Shown here: positions 63,224 to 64,000 of the stretch, in pieces
How the letters are laid out: each line of letters starts with the position of its first letter
Position numbering within the stretch: position 1 is the first letter of the stretch
Assembly: GCF_022965805.1 (NCBI RefSeq)
Contig: NC_133118.1
Coordinates: 6,975,057-7,039,056, forward strand
Length of the DNA: 64,000 nucleotides
DNA from: Primulina eburnea
Taxonomy: Eukaryota; Streptophyta; Magnoliopsida; Lamiales; Gesneriaceae
Reading direction: 5' to 3'
Program-made: the position numbers and the translations under genes
The notes under the pieces: model-generated
What the model was told of the DNA's origin: nothing
Databases searched by the model: none
Seen by the model: the letters and a program-made list of their open reading frames with translations, nothing else

Positions 63224-64000
63224 ATGGATCCCACAAATGAGACTGCGAGTAGCAGTACTGAGAGGATTGTTGGGCAATTTGAAGGGTTGTCCATGGATGT
63301 TGTGATGGCTCGATTCCAGGATCTGAAACCACCAAGGTTCTTTGGCACCGAGAGTGCTGAAAGAGCTGAGGCCTGGCTGAAGGATATCGAGCACTTGTTT
63401 AATATTGTGGAGTATTCCAAGGCTCAGAGACTGAAACTTGCTTTGTATCAGCTGAAAAACCGAGCTAAATCTTGGTGGGAAGCCGCTGAGATTGGATTGA
63501 AAGAGGCCGGGACTGAAGTCACATGGGATGTCTTCAAGGCCCAGTTTTTGGAGCAGTATTCCCCTCCTTCTTATTATACTGCTCAGGAGAATGAATTCAA
63601 TAATCTGCAGCAGGGAACGATGTCTGTTGCAGAGTATGCTTCAAACTTTTCTACTTTATTGAAGTATGCACCTCACGTAGCTGGGAATGCGAGGGAAAAA
63701 TATAACAGGTTTTTAAATGGGTTACATCCTACTTTGTATACCTATGTTGTTTCTGGATTGCCTACCAGCTACGCAGAGTCAGTTGAACGAGCCAAGGCAG
63801 CCGAGGCTGGACTTAGGCGGGGAGGCCCACAGTATACTCCTCCACCTCCGGTGTCAGCTCAGCAGCCTACTTTGCGACCGAGGGGTAAGAAGTTCAAGAA
63901 GACTGGCTCTGCTTCTTCGAGTTCTAGTGGATCACAGAGAGGGAGTCCTGTGATTGATCCCTATGGTAGCCATTGTGGGGGTAAACTTACTATCGAGCAG
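63224..64000 (+). CDS. gag (partial, open at window edge)
   Basis: From ATG 63224 (MDPTNETASS) 259 codons are open to the last base. Capsid blocks: ARFQDLKPPRFFGTESAERA, AWLKDIEHLFNIVEYSKAQR, QLKNRAKSWWEAAEIG, FLEQYSPPSYYTAQENEF, QQGTMSVAEYASNFSTLLKY. A Pro-rich then Ser-rich basic linker follows. The zinc knuckle begins as YGSHCGGKLTIEQ, where the first Cys (expected at the Gly after Tyr) is missing. The protein packages element RNA in the particle. No lesion is visible otherwise, so the element may be recent. Confidence 0.9.
   Translation, partial: MDPTNETASSSTERIVGQFEGLSMDVVMARFQDLKPPRFFGTESAERAEAWLKDIEHLFNIVEYSKAQRLKLALYQLKNRAKSWWEAAEIGLKEAGTEVTWDVFKAQFLEQYSPPSYYTAQENEFNNLQQGTMSVAEYASNFSTLLKYAPHVAGNAREKYNRFLNGLHPTLYTYVVSGLPTSYAESVERAKAAEAGLRRGGPQYTPPPPVSAQQPTLRPRGKKFKKTGSASSSSSGSQRGSPVIDPYGSHCGGKLTIEQ

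Larger units (their letters stand above)
61083..64000 (+). mobile_element. Ty3/gypsy element, 5' part only (runs off the window)
   Basis: It starts TGTGAGACCCCG inside the Tekay LTR (5-bp flank AAGCC). It has a 1.9-kb LTR, a Met primer-binding site and an open gag to the window edge. The LTR edges and gag resemble the element at 2807-10307 (ends CCCCACA; gag with FAPHV/YAPHV and Ser-rich linkers), so the two are related families. Confidence 0.88.

Overview
This window is plant nuclear DNA, almost certainly a eudicot, and is a nest of transposable elements. I find no ordinary host gene. The plant assignment rests on the lineages present (chromovirus/Tekay-like, Tat and Athila Ty3/gypsy elements, SIRE-like Ty1/copia, hAT, CACTA, Helitron, a 5S-rRNA-bearing LTR element of the Cassandra type) and on primer-binding sites matching plant initiator-Met and Asp tRNAs. 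The species cannot be named from the sequence.

Layout. (1) 1-18273, minus strand: a decayed Tekay-like Ty3 element (integrase, RNase H and RT on the left, gag on the right). It is broken by an LTR-like segment, which holds a hAT element at 2671-17035 (8-bp duplication GTGTCTTG). The hAT itself contains a young but defective Ty3 element (2807-10307, duplication GTTAT) and a minus-strand Helitron (10363-16707) with a helicase tail and a captured ROP/RAC GTPase tail. (2) 19494-29531: a complete but mutated minus-strand Tat-lineage element (duplication TATTA) with two genes on the opposite strand, one containing a clean intron, and a 54-bp minisatellite. (3) 30887-33216: an LTR element whose LTRs carry a 5S rRNA gene relative (duplication AGTTA); its 5' LTR is cut off by a 26-G run next to a large foldback. 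(4) 33222-34172: a copia-type LTR fragment. (5) 34173-45404: a complete, very young plus-strand Athila-type element (duplication AACAT) with an uninterrupted 1,748-residue gag-pol. Where Athila elements usually carry an env-like gene it has two accessory genes: a Cys-rich protein resembling carlavirus nucleic-acid-binding proteins, and a full-length intronless LONELY GUY (LOG) cytokinin-activating enzyme. (6) 46090-52197: a truncated, mutated SIRE-like copia element. (7) 52712 to about 61082, minus strand: a Tekay chromovirus with chromodomain, its pol split by a non-autonomous CACTA element (55711-57369, duplication TCT). (8) 61083 to the window edge: a new Ty3 element with an open gag, inserted in the right LTR of the previous one.

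The strongest biological candidate is the Athila-type element. A mobile element with intact replication functions carries a cytokinin-activation gene and a putative viral-type regulator or silencing-suppressor gene, each with a splice-acceptor-like site upstream. This suggests an accessory module that could act on the host. The function is inferred; the sequence shows only intact reading frames and conserved motifs.
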